Source: Merdimonas faecis (GTDB taxonomy: Bacteria > Bacillota > Clostridia > Lachnospirales > Lachnospiraceae). From it: a stretch of 64,000 bases of DNA. Below the pieces are notes generated by a model that was not told the DNA's origin, did not search any database, and saw nothing but the letters and a program-made list of their open reading frames with translations. Position numbers and translations under genes: made by a program. Location of the stretch: the NCBI RefSeq assembly GCF_001754075.1, contig NZ_MIEH01000017.1, positions 1-64,000 on the forward strand. The letters are read 5' to 3'. How positions within the stretch are numbered: the first letter of the stretch is position 1; each line of letters opens with the position of its first letter. Of the stretch, positions 49,282 to 58,450 are shown piece by piece.

Positions 49282-52200
49282 TTAGCCGGCCTTTTTCTTT
49301 TGCCGATTCAGGATTTCCAGAAGTTCCTGCCGGTCCGTTGTAATTAGGTCTTTTTCCAGGTTCGACGCCTTAAAGTCCACCGTGATGTTATTGTTGTTTG
49401 TTGAGATTAAACCGTTGCCCCGTTGGAAGTGGGTAATATTAAGCAGCTCCGTTTCGGAAAGATGTAGGATTTGTTTGACGCGCTGTGCCTCTTCCTCTTC
49501 CATGTTGAGGACAATTTTAGACTTGCAGTTGTTTATGATCCCCTTTCCGTACTTGCCGTCATCCAGAGCGAAAAAGTCATTTAAATCCTGCGTCGCAAAG
49601 ACGGCAGAACCGCCGTACCCCCGGATGATCTTGGCGATCTCCAGGACAAATTCTGCAGCCAGGCGGTTACTGGACGCACCGATGAGCTGCCAGACTTCAT
49701 CGACAAATATCGCTTTTTCTTCCGTGCGGTTTTCCTTGGCTTTATCCCAGACATAATCCAAGACGGTAAACATGCCCACGGTCAATAGATCCCCGGTCAG
49801 CTCGGAGATATCGAGAACCGTATACTTATTGGTCAGATCCACGTTGGTTTCCTGGTTAAAAGAGGATGCAGAGCCGTGGACCAGCCGGTTTAAGATATGA
49901 GCCATACGTTTCGTGTCATCGCTTTCCGTCAGGATATCGTAGACATCTTCCAGAATGGGCATGGGTTTATACCGGTCGGGATGGGCAGGATCCTTGAGGG
50001 ATTCATTTTCATGAGTGATACCCTTTAATGCATAGGTCTTGATCAGAGCCTCGTCTAAAAGCTGCCGTTCCTCGTAGGTCATATCCGGGATGAGCAGGCT
50101 GAAAAATATATGTAGTTTCTGGACTTTTGCGGCGAGGGCCGAGTTGTCCATGGAAGGACCGTCCAGCAGCTCATTGACGGAGTTATCCGTTTTCCGGATC
50201 TCCAGGATGTTGATGCAGTTCCGGCTGGCCGGTGAGATCTTAATGAACTCCCCACCGATATTTTTACAAGCCCGGTAAAACTCATGCCCTTTTAAGGGAG
50301 CAACGATAAATACCTGGATCCCTTTGCGGCGCATCCGCAGCGCCATAAGCTGCAGGGTGAAGGTTTTTCCCGCGCCGGAGCAGCCCAGGATTGCCAGATT
50401 GGCATTTTTGTACTGGTTGGCATCAAAAATATCTGCAATGACCAGGGAGTTGTTGTGTTTATTGACGCCAAACAGAATTCCATTGTCGTCGCAGACAGAG
50501 TAACTTGTGAAAGGATAGCAGCTTGCTACGCCGCTGGTTAAGGCGTTCCGTTTTGAGAGTTGAAACAGTTTTTTATCCAGATTCATCAGCGGCAGTGTGG
50601 ACAAAAAGGCGCGTTCCTGAAGAAAATAGCAGGAACGCAGTTCCATATCCTGTGAGATGAGTAATTTTTTCATCTCCTGAATTCGCCACTCAAGCTCCTC
50701 TAACGTGGAGGCAGTAATGGTGATCAGAAGGCTGATATAGTAAAAATCCTCATTACTGGCAAGCCCCTGTTTTAAGTAGTAGCCGGCCCGGATGGCAGAA
50801 TCCAGATCATCATAGTCCGTGTTGGTATCCGATGCGTCTTTCAGCTTTGACCGGTTGATACGGATTTGTTGCCCCAGCCGTTGCTGAATCCGGTCTTTTG
50901 GCTGTTTCTGCAGATACAGATCCACATCGATGCCTTCCCCGGCGTTGATTAACAGCGAGAGCCATCCGGGATACACACGGGTTTTGTATCCGTCACTGGG
51001 AATCATCAGGTAAGAATGGTAGACACCGTTGACGATGACATAATTTGCATGACAGAAATCTACGGACTTCGGAGCGATAAATTCGTTTATCCGAATCTGA
51101 TCGGTCTCTGCTTCGCGATTCTCACCAACATAGTGGTCCAGTACTTCGCGGATACGGTCAGATAGAGGCTTGGCGGTACAAAGGCTACGGTTCAGCAAGG
51201 TATAAAGAACATCCGCAGCGAACGCATCCTCATTGTCATGTTCCGCTACATGGTTTCCGCATTGAGCTAAAAAAGTCTTGGCAGTCTGGGTGGCTGTTTC
51301 CAATTGGGCTAGGATTTCCTTCTCTGTTTCTTTTCTGTTGATGTTAAAGGGTTCATATTCGAACACTAAAAAGAAACGCCTGGACACCCCTTCTCTGGAA
51401 CTTAGATTTCTGACAAACTGGATATAATCCTTCTGGAGTTCCTGACAATGTGGGTCTTTTTCCTGTTCCAGTTCCCGTGCTGCCAGTTCCAGATGTTTGT
51501 TGATATCTGCCTTTTTCGAAATCATCTTGACCTGCAGCTTTACTGGGCTGATTTTAAGGTAAGAAATGAAACCGTAAATGATGCTTTGCTGCTCCTGCGC
51601 GCTTCGCAGAAGAAAGTTAATCGGATCAACCTCCAGGATCTTGATATACCGGTGGTCTGTCGTATAGATGACACCGCCTGCGATTTTCTCGATGGGCAGA
51701 TACTCTTCCAGGAACAAAGCCTTTCCTTTTTTGCGAATAGAGTCGATCCCTTTTCTTGGTGCCGCACCATCACGGCTGGAACGCCGCTCGTTTTGGCGGG
51801 CCTGCTTTGCAGCGGCTTTTGTTGCTTTTGTTTCCCGCTTCTTTTGCTTTGCGGCCCGTTTCTGTTCCTGTTTCGCTGCTTTCTTGTCCTTACGGTTCTG
51901 CCTTTTTTTCTGTTTCTTTTCCGCTTTTAGGATCCGGATGTCTTCCCGCGCCTGCCTGCGGATGCCTTTCTTGGTTGAGGTATCATATTGGCGGCGTTCT
52001 TTTTTTTTAACGGGTTTTTCTTTTTTTGGCGGACGCTTTTCCGTTTGCTGGGGAGGAGCTTCCTCGCCGCACTCCCGTTTCTTTTTGACTTTTTTTGCTT
52101 TCGGTTCCTTATTGCGGGCCCTTTTTTGCCGCTTTACAACCGGCGCCTCTGGAACCTGGTCTGTGCGGTAGAGGATCCGTCGATTCTTGCAAAAGACGAG

Positions 52201-52467
52201 GGCGTTGCCGAAAAAGGCCGTGATGCTCATGCCCCCGATCCCGATCAGTGCAACCATAAAAAGCGGCAGTGCGGTCATGCATAAAAGGATGATCCGCGCT
52301 GTTAATGTAAGAGGAAGCTGCAAAACAGGGTAAGTAATGAGACCTGCCAGGATCGCGCCCTCGATTGCATTTCGGATCTCAAACATACCGCCAAGGAACT
52401 TGCCTTTTTCGATGAAATTTGGTGGAATATGTGCGGGATGCTGCTTTTCTTGGTTGGAATTGCTCAT
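49282..52467 (-). CDS. virB4: PrgI-VirB4 fusion conjugation ATPase
   Basis: This 1061-residue protein joins two usually separate parts. Residues 1-110 are PrgI-like (PAHIPPNFIEKGKFLGGMFE) with two membrane segments. A very basic linker (about 120-240, rich in KK, RR and QK) follows. Then comes the VirB4 ATPase with Walker A GCSGAGKTFTL and Walker B AIFVDEVWQLIG. It is the motor of the second module's T4SS. It overlaps the gene upstream by four bases (ATGA). Confidence 0.92.
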   Translation of the reverse strand: MSNSNQEKQHPAHIPPNFIEKGKFLGGMFEIRNAIEGAILAGLITYPVLQLPLTLTARIILLCMTALPLFMVALIGIGGMSITAFFGNALVFCKNRRILYRTDQVPEAPVVKRQKRARNKEPKAKKVKKKRECGEEAPPQQTEKRPPKKEKPVKKKERRQYDTSTKKGIRRQAREDIRILKAEKKQKKRQNRKDKKAAKQEQKRAAKQKKRETKATKAAAKQARQNERRSSRDGAAPRKGIDSIRKKGKALFLEEYLPIEKIAGGVIYTTDHRYIKILEVDPINFLLRSAQEQQSIIYGFISYLKISPVKLQVKMISKKADINKHLELAARELEQEKDPHCQELQKDYIQFVRNLSSREGVSRRFFLVFEYEPFNINRKETEKEILAQLETATQTAKTFLAQCGNHVAEHDNEDAFAADVLYTLLNRSLCTAKPLSDRIREVLDHYVGENREAETDQIRINEFIAPKSVDFCHANYVIVNGVYHSYLMIPSDGYKTRVYPGWLSLLINAGEGIDVDLYLQKQPKDRIQQRLGQQIRINRSKLKDASDTNTDYDDLDSAIRAGYYLKQGLASNEDFYYISLLITITASTLEELEWRIQEMKKLLISQDMELRSCYFLQERAFLSTLPLMNLDKKLFQLSKRNALTSGVASCYPFTSYSVCDDNGILFGVNKHNNSLVIADIFDANQYKNANLAILGCSGAGKTFTLQLMALRMRRKGIQVFIVAPLKGHEFYRACKNIGGEFIKISPASRNCINILEIRKTDNSVNELLDGPSMDNSALAAKVQKLHIFFSLLIPDMTYEERQLLDEALIKTYALKGITHENESLKDPAHPDRYKPMPILEDVYDILTESDDTKRMAHILNRLVHGSASSFNQETNVDLTNKYTVLDISELTGDLLTVGMFTVLDYVWDKAKENRTEEKAIFVDEVWQLIGASSNRLAAEFVLEIAKIIRGYGGSAVFATQDLNDFFALDDGKYGKGIINNCKSKIVLNMEEEEAQRVKQILHLSETELLNITHFQRGNGLISTNNNNITVDFKASNLEKDLITTDRQELLEILNRQKKKAG

Positions 52468-53006
52468 GGCTGCACCTCCTTGCTTCCCGTGTCATTTAAC
52501 CCGCCTTCCTGCTGGTTCTCGACCTCTTCAGAGGTGACAGCGGGCAGGGAATCATCCGTTTCCTGTTCGTAAACCTGTTGCTTGGTTGTAAATTCCGTTT
52601 CCTCCTCCCCGAATAGAAACACGCCAAGATCGGCCCGGTAACGAACCGGCAGCCGGGTGTCATCCGAGAGCAGGAAGAAAAGCTGTGTCGTATAGGTGTC
52701 CGGGTATTGCGTCTCCTCTGGAAGGAACGTGATGTCTGTAATGCTGGGCTTTTCTATGCGGCTTAGGTACACCGGGAAACATTCTTTGAGATCCGAGATC
52801 AGGCTCTTGGATAGGAAGGCGGATAGCCCTTCAAACTCGTGGAATGTATAAGCAGTATCGGCTTCCGTTTCCGCTGATTTCGGTGGCGTGCCGGAATCCT
52901 TTTTGGGATTGGAAGCGTGCGTGTTCCAGATCCGTGGCAGGAAGATCCCGATGAGGATCAATAGGATGAATACAACAATGGCAATGAAAATTCTCAACTT
53001 ACTCAT
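52464..53006 (-). CDS. Membrane-anchored conjugation protein
   Basis: This 180-residue protein has one N-terminal membrane segment (IFIAIVVFILLILIGIFLPR). An external domain follows (EFEGLSAFLSKSLISDLKE, then YTTQLFFLLSDDTRLPVRY), which looks like a TcpC-related fold. An acidic tail ends it. Its place before virB4, with AAGGAG and a four-base overlap, supports a T4SS role. It could be a VirB8-like component; sequence is too divergent to be sure. Confidence 0.7.
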   Translation of the reverse strand: MSKLRIFIAIVVFILLILIGIFLPRIWNTHASNPKKDSGTPPKSAETEADTAYTFHEFEGLSAFLSKSLISDLKECFPVYLSRIEKPSITDITFLPEETQYPDTYTTQLFFLLSDDTRLPVRYRADLGVFLFGEEETEFTTKQQVYEQETDDSLPAVTSEEVENQQEGGLNDTGSKEVQP

Positions 53007-53021
53007 GGTGATAAAACTCCT

Positions 53022-54758
53022 TTATTTGCGTTGGAAGATCCAGTACTGGGCCGAGGTGGCATGGATCTCCGTTTGCATATCAAATTCCCGATTTACATAG
53101 TTCTTTTGCTCGTTATCATTGGGGTCATTGACCAGGACCTTGCCGCCTGCAGTCACGCCCCGCAATACAATAAAATGTCCCCCTTTTGTAAATAACCCTG
53201 GCGTTTGTGAAGAAATCACCGGACACCCCTGGGACAAGGCCTGCAGGACTGCGTTGGGATCGGTGGTCTGTGTAACACTGCCACAGCCAAAATGGTTGGC
53301 TGCCGCCTGGAAATAGGACCACTTGGTCCCGTGTCCGGAAGCATAATAGGCATTGCCGCACCAGGCAACGGCATCCACCGGGGTGATTGTGGAGTTGGTC
53401 AGGTAGCTTGCGACCATCGCAAAGCTTGTGGGACCGCAGCCGCATTTGGCGAGATTGCTGCTCCCGTAAGGGATGTTGGGGTAGTCAGTCTGGATATACA
53501 GCGGGATCTGCATCCCATTTGCAGGATAGTTTCCGGCGGTGGATGTAATGATGTAATAGCGCAGGACATGGTCTACATAGTCCTTGTCGCCGTATACGGA
53601 ATAATTCCATCCGGGCCGGGCGCACATCATGTCAGAGTAAGCAATGGCGTTTTCCTTTGTATAGCCGCCGTCCCGCTCCATCGCCCAGTCGATATATGCG
53701 GAGCCGTAATTATACCCCTGAAGGGCCAGCTTGATCCGGTCCAGATCGGTCGGCCCGGTGCATCCGGCTTTCTGAAGGACGTTACGCAGCACCTGAATCC
53801 CGCACTCTATGGAGTATTCCGGGTCCTCGATACCGCCTGGGTATCGGGTGTTATAGCCACAGGCGGATGCCTGCATGGGATCTTTGCCAATGCCGCCGCT
53901 TTCCTGCATCATGACGGCCAGGATCAGTTCCACGTAATCGCTCATGCCGTATTTTGCGGCGATCCGCTGCACGGTACTGCGGTAAGCCTCGACCTCTGCA
54001 GAGACATTGGCGATGGCGACGCCGGAACCGGTACAAAAAAATGTTGTCAGGTTCTCCGCATAATTCTTGGCCAGTTCTTTCTGCTCATCGGTTAAGTGGA
54101 AGACATGGTCTGCAAAATAGCAATCCCCGGCATACTGGATATAGTAGGTATGCTGGGTAAATGTCACAGGTCCAGATCCATCTTCTGGGGTAACTGTTAT
54201 GGTTTCGGTTGTCTCTTTATAGGAGAACAGCCCATCCTTGTTTTGGTGTATGACCTCTTTCAGACGGGAAAGATTGATGTTTTCATAGTCATCCTGAGAG
54301 GCACAAAACTGGGAAATGAGCTGATTGGCATTGGTGGCAATCCCATAGGCATAAGGGTCTGTGATGACAGCGGTGTCCCCTTCCGGTAAGGATGAAATGG
54401 CGGCATTGACCTCTGCTAAAACCGCATCATGGCACTCCTGTAGGACCTCCACGATTGCCTGGTTGGCATCCTGCAGGTTTTGCTGAAGCTTGCTGTTATC
54501 ATTGAGGGCACCGCTGTTATCGGTTAGGGAACCAAAGACCAACCCGGGCAGCATGAGGATAAAGAAAGCTGATAAAATGGGGATGGATAACAGGGCAGCT
54601 CCAACCTTCCGGGTGCGCTTGCTGGCAAGGACCGCGCTGGCAGCGCCCACTGGACCGCCGGCCAAAGCACCGGCTGCGGAAGCGGTGTTCCTGTTAAGGA
54701 TCTTGGATGCGCCTACCTGCATCGCGTCGTTTAAACCGGTTCGCTGCTGATCAGACAT
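53022..54758 (-). CDS. Two-domain wall hydrolase: lysozyme-like plus C39-like peptidase
   Basis: This 578-residue protein has a membrane segment at about 52-75. A lysozyme-like domain (about 260-395) has the catalytic Glu in LAVMMQESGG and ALQGYNYGSAYIDWA. A papain-like C39-type domain (about 430-570) has Cys in KCGCGPTSFAMVASYL, His in GGHFIVLRGV and VNDPND. It opens the wall for the channel, as the CwlT protein of Tn916 does with a different second domain. It is in the T4SS operon. Confidence 0.92.
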   Translation of the reverse strand: MSDQQRTGLNDAMQVGASKILNRNTASAAGALAGGPVGAASAVLASKRTRKVGAALLSIPILSAFFILMLPGLVFGSLTDNSGALNDNSKLQQNLQDANQAIVEVLQECHDAVLAEVNAAISSLPEGDTAVITDPYAYGIATNANQLISQFCASQDDYENINLSRLKEVIHQNKDGLFSYKETTETITVTPEDGSGPVTFTQHTYYIQYAGDCYFADHVFHLTDEQKELAKNYAENLTTFFCTGSGVAIANVSAEVEAYRSTVQRIAAKYGMSDYVELILAVMMQESGGIGKDPMQASACGYNTRYPGGIEDPEYSIECGIQVLRNVLQKAGCTGPTDLDRIKLALQGYNYGSAYIDWAMERDGGYTKENAIAYSDMMCARPGWNYSVYGDKDYVDHVLRYYIITSTAGNYPANGMQIPLYIQTDYPNIPYGSSNLAKCGCGPTSFAMVASYLTNSTITPVDAVAWCGNAYYASGHGTKWSYFQAAANHFGCGSVTQTTDPNAVLQALSQGCPVISSQTPGLFTKGGHFIVLRGVTAGGKVLVNDPNDNEQKNYVNREFDMQTEIHATSAQYWIFQRK

Positions 54759-54760
54759 GG

Positions 54761-55669
54761 CTAAATCCGGTCCTTACGTGCAGGGGCAGGCGGAACCACC
54801 TGGACAATGGATTCGTGGTAGGCAATGTTTCCATTGTCATCGGTATATGGCCTGCGCTCTACGGTATCCTGGGCATATTGCTTATACCAGGTTGCGCCGT
54901 CTACGGACTGCACCGTTTCATAGTCGCCGCTTGGAGCGACATATTGCTCTGAATCGTACATGGCGAAATCTGTAGAGGTCCCATCTATGGTTTCGCTGCC
55001 GGTAATCCGGCCTCCGCCGATCTCCATATTGGTATAATTGGGGACCGGCTCATCGTTTGCTTCGTTCAGGCCCATATATGCGGCAAACGCTTTCACAGCG
55101 TCAGCTCCGGTGATGGAGCCCACTTTTCCATAATCCCCGCGTGCGATATCGCCGACGACCTGATTGGCGAAGGCGCCGCCCTTCTTTAAGGATGACTGGT
55201 ACAGGGAATTCCCGATGCCGCCTTCGGAATATCCGGTTGCGGCATTGACAGCACTTCGTTCAGCCTGCCTCCCGACAGCACCTGCAAGGCCACCGGATAG
55301 AAAACTTCCATCGACAGCTGCGGCACCAGGTGAGGCGGCGTGCCGGAAACCGCCGCCGTGGCCGTGGAAAGCGCCTGCAAGGCTGCGGCCTGCAATGAGC
55401 AGTTCGCCCATCATATTCCCGCCGGTATTTCCGACATTGATTCCCAAAGACGACAGAAAGCTGTCTATCTTTTGCGATACCTTTAAAAAGCCGATGGCAC
55501 AGAGGAACCAGATAAAAATGTTTCCGGTCACGGCGTCTTTTCCCTGTTCAGCAACGGCCTGTTCCACCTCGGCCTCTGTCAGATCCGCCGCAGAGACGGG
55601 CAGGGAGAACAGGAGGATGAGGCAAAAGAGCAGTGACAGGCAGGGGATGAGGTGTTTGATGTACTTCAT
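54761..55669 (-). CDS. Conjugation protein with signal peptide and Gly/Ala-rich tail
   Basis: This 302-residue protein has a signal peptide (LSLLFCLILLFSLPVSAAD), a membrane segment (GNIFIWFLCAIGFLKVSQKI) and a long Gly/Ser/Ala-rich region (about 95-200). That is the architecture of the C-terminal part of TrbL-like proteins. It lies between the VirB6-like and lysozyme genes. I do not recognise a named family; the transfer role is inferred from context. Confidence 0.72.
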   Translation of the reverse strand: MKYIKHLIPCLSLLFCLILLFSLPVSAADLTEAEVEQAVAEQGKDAVTGNIFIWFLCAIGFLKVSQKIDSFLSSLGINVGNTGGNMMGELLIAGRSLAGAFHGHGGGFRHAASPGAAAVDGSFLSGGLAGAVGRQAERSAVNAATGYSEGGIGNSLYQSSLKKGGAFANQVVGDIARGDYGKVGSITGADAVKAFAAYMGLNEANDEPVPNYTNMEIGGGRITGSETIDGTSTDFAMYDSEQYVAPSGDYETVQSVDGATWYKQYAQDTVERRPYTDDNGNIAYHESIVQVVPPAPARKDRI

Positions 55670-55688
55670 GTTTGCCCTCCTTTTGTAA

Positions 55689-56399
55689 TTAAAGTGATAA
55701 TGGATTGGAAAGAAAGTTTCCCACCATGTTGGTAAACAGCCGCAGGCACCAGGCGTTCATCAGTAACAGAAAGAGCTGTCCTCCGATCATGCGTCCCCAG
55801 CTCTTAAAAATATTTGAGGTTGCTTGTGAGGCACCCGTGGCAAAGGCAACGGGAGCTGTGTAGACCAGTACCCCTAATAAGATGTAGCGTTCTGCCGCTT
55901 CAAAGAGGAGTTTGATGTAATTCCAGGCCAGGATCAGTACCAGGATCAGGCTGGTAATGGCCACTGCGCCGCTGGCGCATACGCCAAGGATGACGGTGAC
56001 AACAGAACTAAAACTGGCAAAGTTCAGGGGGGGAAGTTCCTCGTTGAGTATCCAGTCGTAAGGCGTCCCGGCAATCTCAAGAAGCAGGTTTACAATGTCT
56101 TCGGCGTAGAAGATCATGAAGATAAACATAAACGTACGGATTGAAAGTTTGATGGGATCCTCTGCTTCGATGCCGACACCCAGGAAATAGTTCTTAAAAA
56201 GCTGCCAGACCCAGTTCAGCAGGACCAGTCCTAACGCAAGCGCTACAAAAATGTCATACATGGTTTCAGCAGCCGGAAAGTAGCGCAAGAACGTGTCCAT
56301 AGAACAGCCCAGCGCGCCAATCACAGATGTGGTCAGCAGATCCAGTACATACATGATCTGTTCGGCAATCCATTCTACGATTCCATCTAAAATGCCCAT
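55689..56399 (-). CDS. VirB6/TrbL-like membrane protein
   Basis: This 236-residue protein has about five or six membrane segments (FVALALGLVLLNWVWQLF, TFMFIFMIFYAEDIVNLL, ITSLILVLILAWNYIKLL). The LGVLVYTAPVAFATGAS loop is like that of TrbL/CD0415-type channel proteins. It is the channel platform of the second module. Confidence 0.85.
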   Translation of the reverse strand: MGILDGIVEWIAEQIMYVLDLLTTSVIGALGCSMDTFLRYFPAAETMYDIFVALALGLVLLNWVWQLFKNYFLGVGIEAEDPIKLSIRTFMFIFMIFYAEDIVNLLLEIAGTPYDWILNEELPPLNFASFSSVVTVILGVCASGAVAITSLILVLILAWNYIKLLFEAAERYILLGVLVYTAPVAFATGASQATSNIFKSWGRMIGGQLFLLLMNAWCLRLFTNMVGNFLSNPLSL

Positions 56400-56417
56400 G
56401 TGAACGCCCCCTTCCTT

Positions 56418-56780
56418 TTAGCCGTTCCACTGTCCGCCAGCGAAGAAAGGGGTAATGTAGGCCATTATAAAACCTAAGCCGTTTAGGATAGCCCAGGTAA
56501 TAATGATCCGTTTCAGCCATGCTCTGGACTCATCCACGGTCTTTCCGGATTTGGAAAAATTCATCAGAAGGAGAGCCACAGAAGCTGTAACGACAGCGGC
56601 AATCGTGGAGATCAGGATAATCTGGTTATAGACATCCCGCATGATCTCATTTGCCTTGTCCCACATATTTGCGGCAAAAACCGTCTGGGTACAGCCGAAT
56701 ACAAAAGTTGCCAAGAGGAAAGTGGTATAGAGGACTGCGCCCCGGTTGATACGGTGCTGTTTGTGCTTTAGATGAATCAA
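56418..56780 (-). CDS. TrbC/VirB2-like small membrane protein
   Basis: This 120-residue protein has two membrane segments (TTFLLATFVFGCTQTVFAAN and IITWAILNGLGFIMAYITPF, plus a middle one). I place the start at TTG 56780, six bases after AAGGAGGG; an upstream GTG would add 24 residues without a ribosome-binding site. Its signal-like N-terminus and position before the VirB6-like gene match pilin-like proteins of T4SS. Confidence 0.75.
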   Translation of the reverse strand: MIHLKHKQHRINRGAVLYTTFLLATFVFGCTQTVFAANMWDKANEIMRDVYNQIILISTIAAVVTASVALLLMNFSKSGKTVDESRAWLKRIIITWAILNGLGFIMAYITPFFAGGQWNG

Positions 56781-56801
56781 GTGTTTCCCTCCTTTTCTGA
56801 T

Positions 56802-56901
56802 CCGGGATCCCTTCGTGGAGATCCCGGAATCGCTTATAGTTTTCTGCCTCACATTGCGGTCTTACGCAATGAAAAAGCAGCCTGGCCAATCAGACTGCTT
56901 T
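56802..56901 (-). promoter_or_regulatory. Structured leader of the second module's T4SS operon
   Basis: Two hairpins lie in the gap 56781-57198. TCCGGGATC/GATCCCGGA is at about 56802-56829. On the - strand AAAGCAG/CTGCTTT with a following T-run is at 56871-56901, like an attenuator. No gene is visible in this 418-base gap. An inverted repeat GTTGAAAT/ATTTCAAC near 57139-57174 could be an operator of the XRE gene. Confidence 0.55.
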
Positions 56902-57093
56902 CTATGTTCCATATGAAATTGTCGTTTGCGTTCACCTCCTGGAAGATGACGGCTTTAGGAATTGAGGCCCTCCCTGGCCGTGATCTTACGTCTGCATATA
57001 ATTTTGACAATATCAATGTTAGCATATGGGATTTACCGTTACAATCGCATGAATATGCCACTTAAAGACAATTCTATGCCAAGTTTAAGTCAA

Positions 57094-57114
57094 TCTAATA
57101 GATATACTTTATAA
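57094..57114 (+). repeat. 21-base direct repeat, first copy (second at 57639-57659)
   Basis: TCTAATAGATATACTTTATAA here and TCTAATAGATATAGTTTATAA at 57639-57659 differ by one base. They lie upstream of the XRE gene and of the gene at 57686. Both resemble promoter or operator sequence, suggesting common control. Confidence 0.65.
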
Positions 57115-57198
57115 TTCGATTGGATTCTGTTTTATGCGGGTTGAAATACATATACTAGAGGTACATGATTTCAACTAATAGATGTAGTGGGAGGTGGC

Positions 57199-57525
57199 AT
57201 GATGGAAGGAATAGGAAAAAGAATCAAGGCGAGTCGGATTTCAGCGGGATTGACACAGGAACGGCTGGCAGAAAAAGTCGGCATCAGTAGTACCTACCTG
57301 AGTGCCATCGAGTGCAGCGTGAAAGAGCCAAAGCTATCGACATTTGTGAGGATTGCCAATGCAATCGGTGCATCGGCAGATGATCTGTTGGCAGATGTCC
57401 TGAGCATAAAACAATATGAGCAGTATATCGAGCGTGAAGAACGGATAAGGAAACTGCCGCTAAAGGAACAAAATAAGATTTACCGTGTTCTGGATGTGAT
57501 GATCGAAGAAGCGGAGAAAGAGTAA
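57199..57525 (+). CDS. XRE-family regulator beside the second module
   Basis: This 108-residue protein has a Cro/C1 helix-turn-helix (IKASRISAGLTQERLAEKVG, then STYLSAIECSVKEPKLSTFV). A helical tail with KLPLKEQNKIYRVLDVMIEE follows. GGGAGGTGG lies before the ATG at 57199. It is divergent from the T4SS operon and so is its likely regulator. Confidence 0.9.
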   Translation: MMEGIGKRIKASRISAGLTQERLAEKVGISSTYLSAIECSVKEPKLSTFVRIANAIGASADDLLADVLSIKQYEQYIEREERIRKLPLKEQNKIYRVLDVMIEEAEKE

Positions 57526-57556
57526 AAAGTCTGTGGGAAACCACAGGCTTTTTCTT
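57525..57556 (+). terminator. Rho-independent terminator after the XRE gene
   Basis: AAAAAG, CTGTGG and their complements CCACAG, CTTTTT form a hairpin around GAAA, with T-run TTTTTCTTTT. Confidence 0.85.
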
Positions 57557-57685
57557 TTGGTAAGCGGTAAGACAGAAAGAAAAGACAAATTAATTCGTAC
57601 CATATAATGAATTTGTATCTGAATTTTGTTATAGTAACTCTAATAGATATAGTTTATAAATCCAACAGGATGGTGGGGTGAGTGA

Positions 57686-58357
57686 ATGAAACGACATCGG
57701 ATTACAATTTTGGTAGGAGTTTTTCTGTTTCTTTGCGGGCTGGGGCTTGGTTTGTGTTTCCCGCAGATTCGTGCTTCCTTGTCGCATGGAAATACCAATG
57801 AAAACCCCCAGAGGCTAAGTCCCCAGGAATCGGGGAGGAGTACTTTAGCCAATAAGGAAGAGTGTTGTCTTTGCGGCAGCAACAGCCGGAGCCTTATGGG
57901 ACTGTATCGTGGTAAGGATGAACTGGGGATTATTTCACTGAATAATTGGTATGTTCTGGATATGGGCATTGGAAAAGAAGCAGAGGAAACGATGGACTGC
58001 CAGAATTCTTCAAGGATCACAACGACTGGGGAAGACGGCTGTAGATTTTGTGTGGATCAGAATTATGCCAGAAGAATTTCGGAAGTGAAGATTGAGTATG
58101 GCGAGAAAAGCTACTTTGATCTAAATAGGGTGCGAGGATATCTGTGCCAAGCATGTTTGGATAGCCTTTTGGATGTCATGGATGTGTGTGGAGATAAGAT
58201 GGAACGCCCGATCGGCGTATGCATGATTGATTTTCAGACGCAGAAGTTATATTCGCTGCAGGATCAGCATCTAGCCTATTACATCAGAGACTATTATGTA
58301 AAGATAGAAAGTGGGGAGGAAAAAGTCGTGACAGCGGTATATGCGCCGGAGGGATAA
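57686..58357 (+). CDS. Membrane-anchored protein with paired cysteines
   Basis: This 223-residue protein has an N-terminal membrane anchor (ITILVGVFLFLCGLGLGLCF). An external domain has CCLCGS, CRFCVD and YLCQACLD pairs, a likely zinc or disulfide-bonded fold. GTVCMIDFQTQKLYS-type sequence follows. I do not recognise the family. It shares an upstream 21-base repeat with the XRE gene, suggesting co-regulation. Confidence 0.7.
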   Translation: MKRHRITILVGVFLFLCGLGLGLCFPQIRASLSHGNTNENPQRLSPQESGRSTLANKEECCLCGSNSRSLMGLYRGKDELGIISLNNWYVLDMGIGKEAEETMDCQNSSRITTTGEDGCRFCVDQNYARRISEVKIEYGEKSYFDLNRVRGYLCQACLDSLLDVMDVCGDKMERPIGVCMIDFQTQKLYSLQDQHLAYYIRDYYVKIESGEEKVVTAVYAPEG

Positions 58358-58450
58358 TTAGGGCCTAGAAGTATTTTGATGGAAGAAGAGATATATAGGT
58401 TAAAAGTATGTTAATATATAGTAGAAAGTTATTCATGGGAGGATGGGTCT

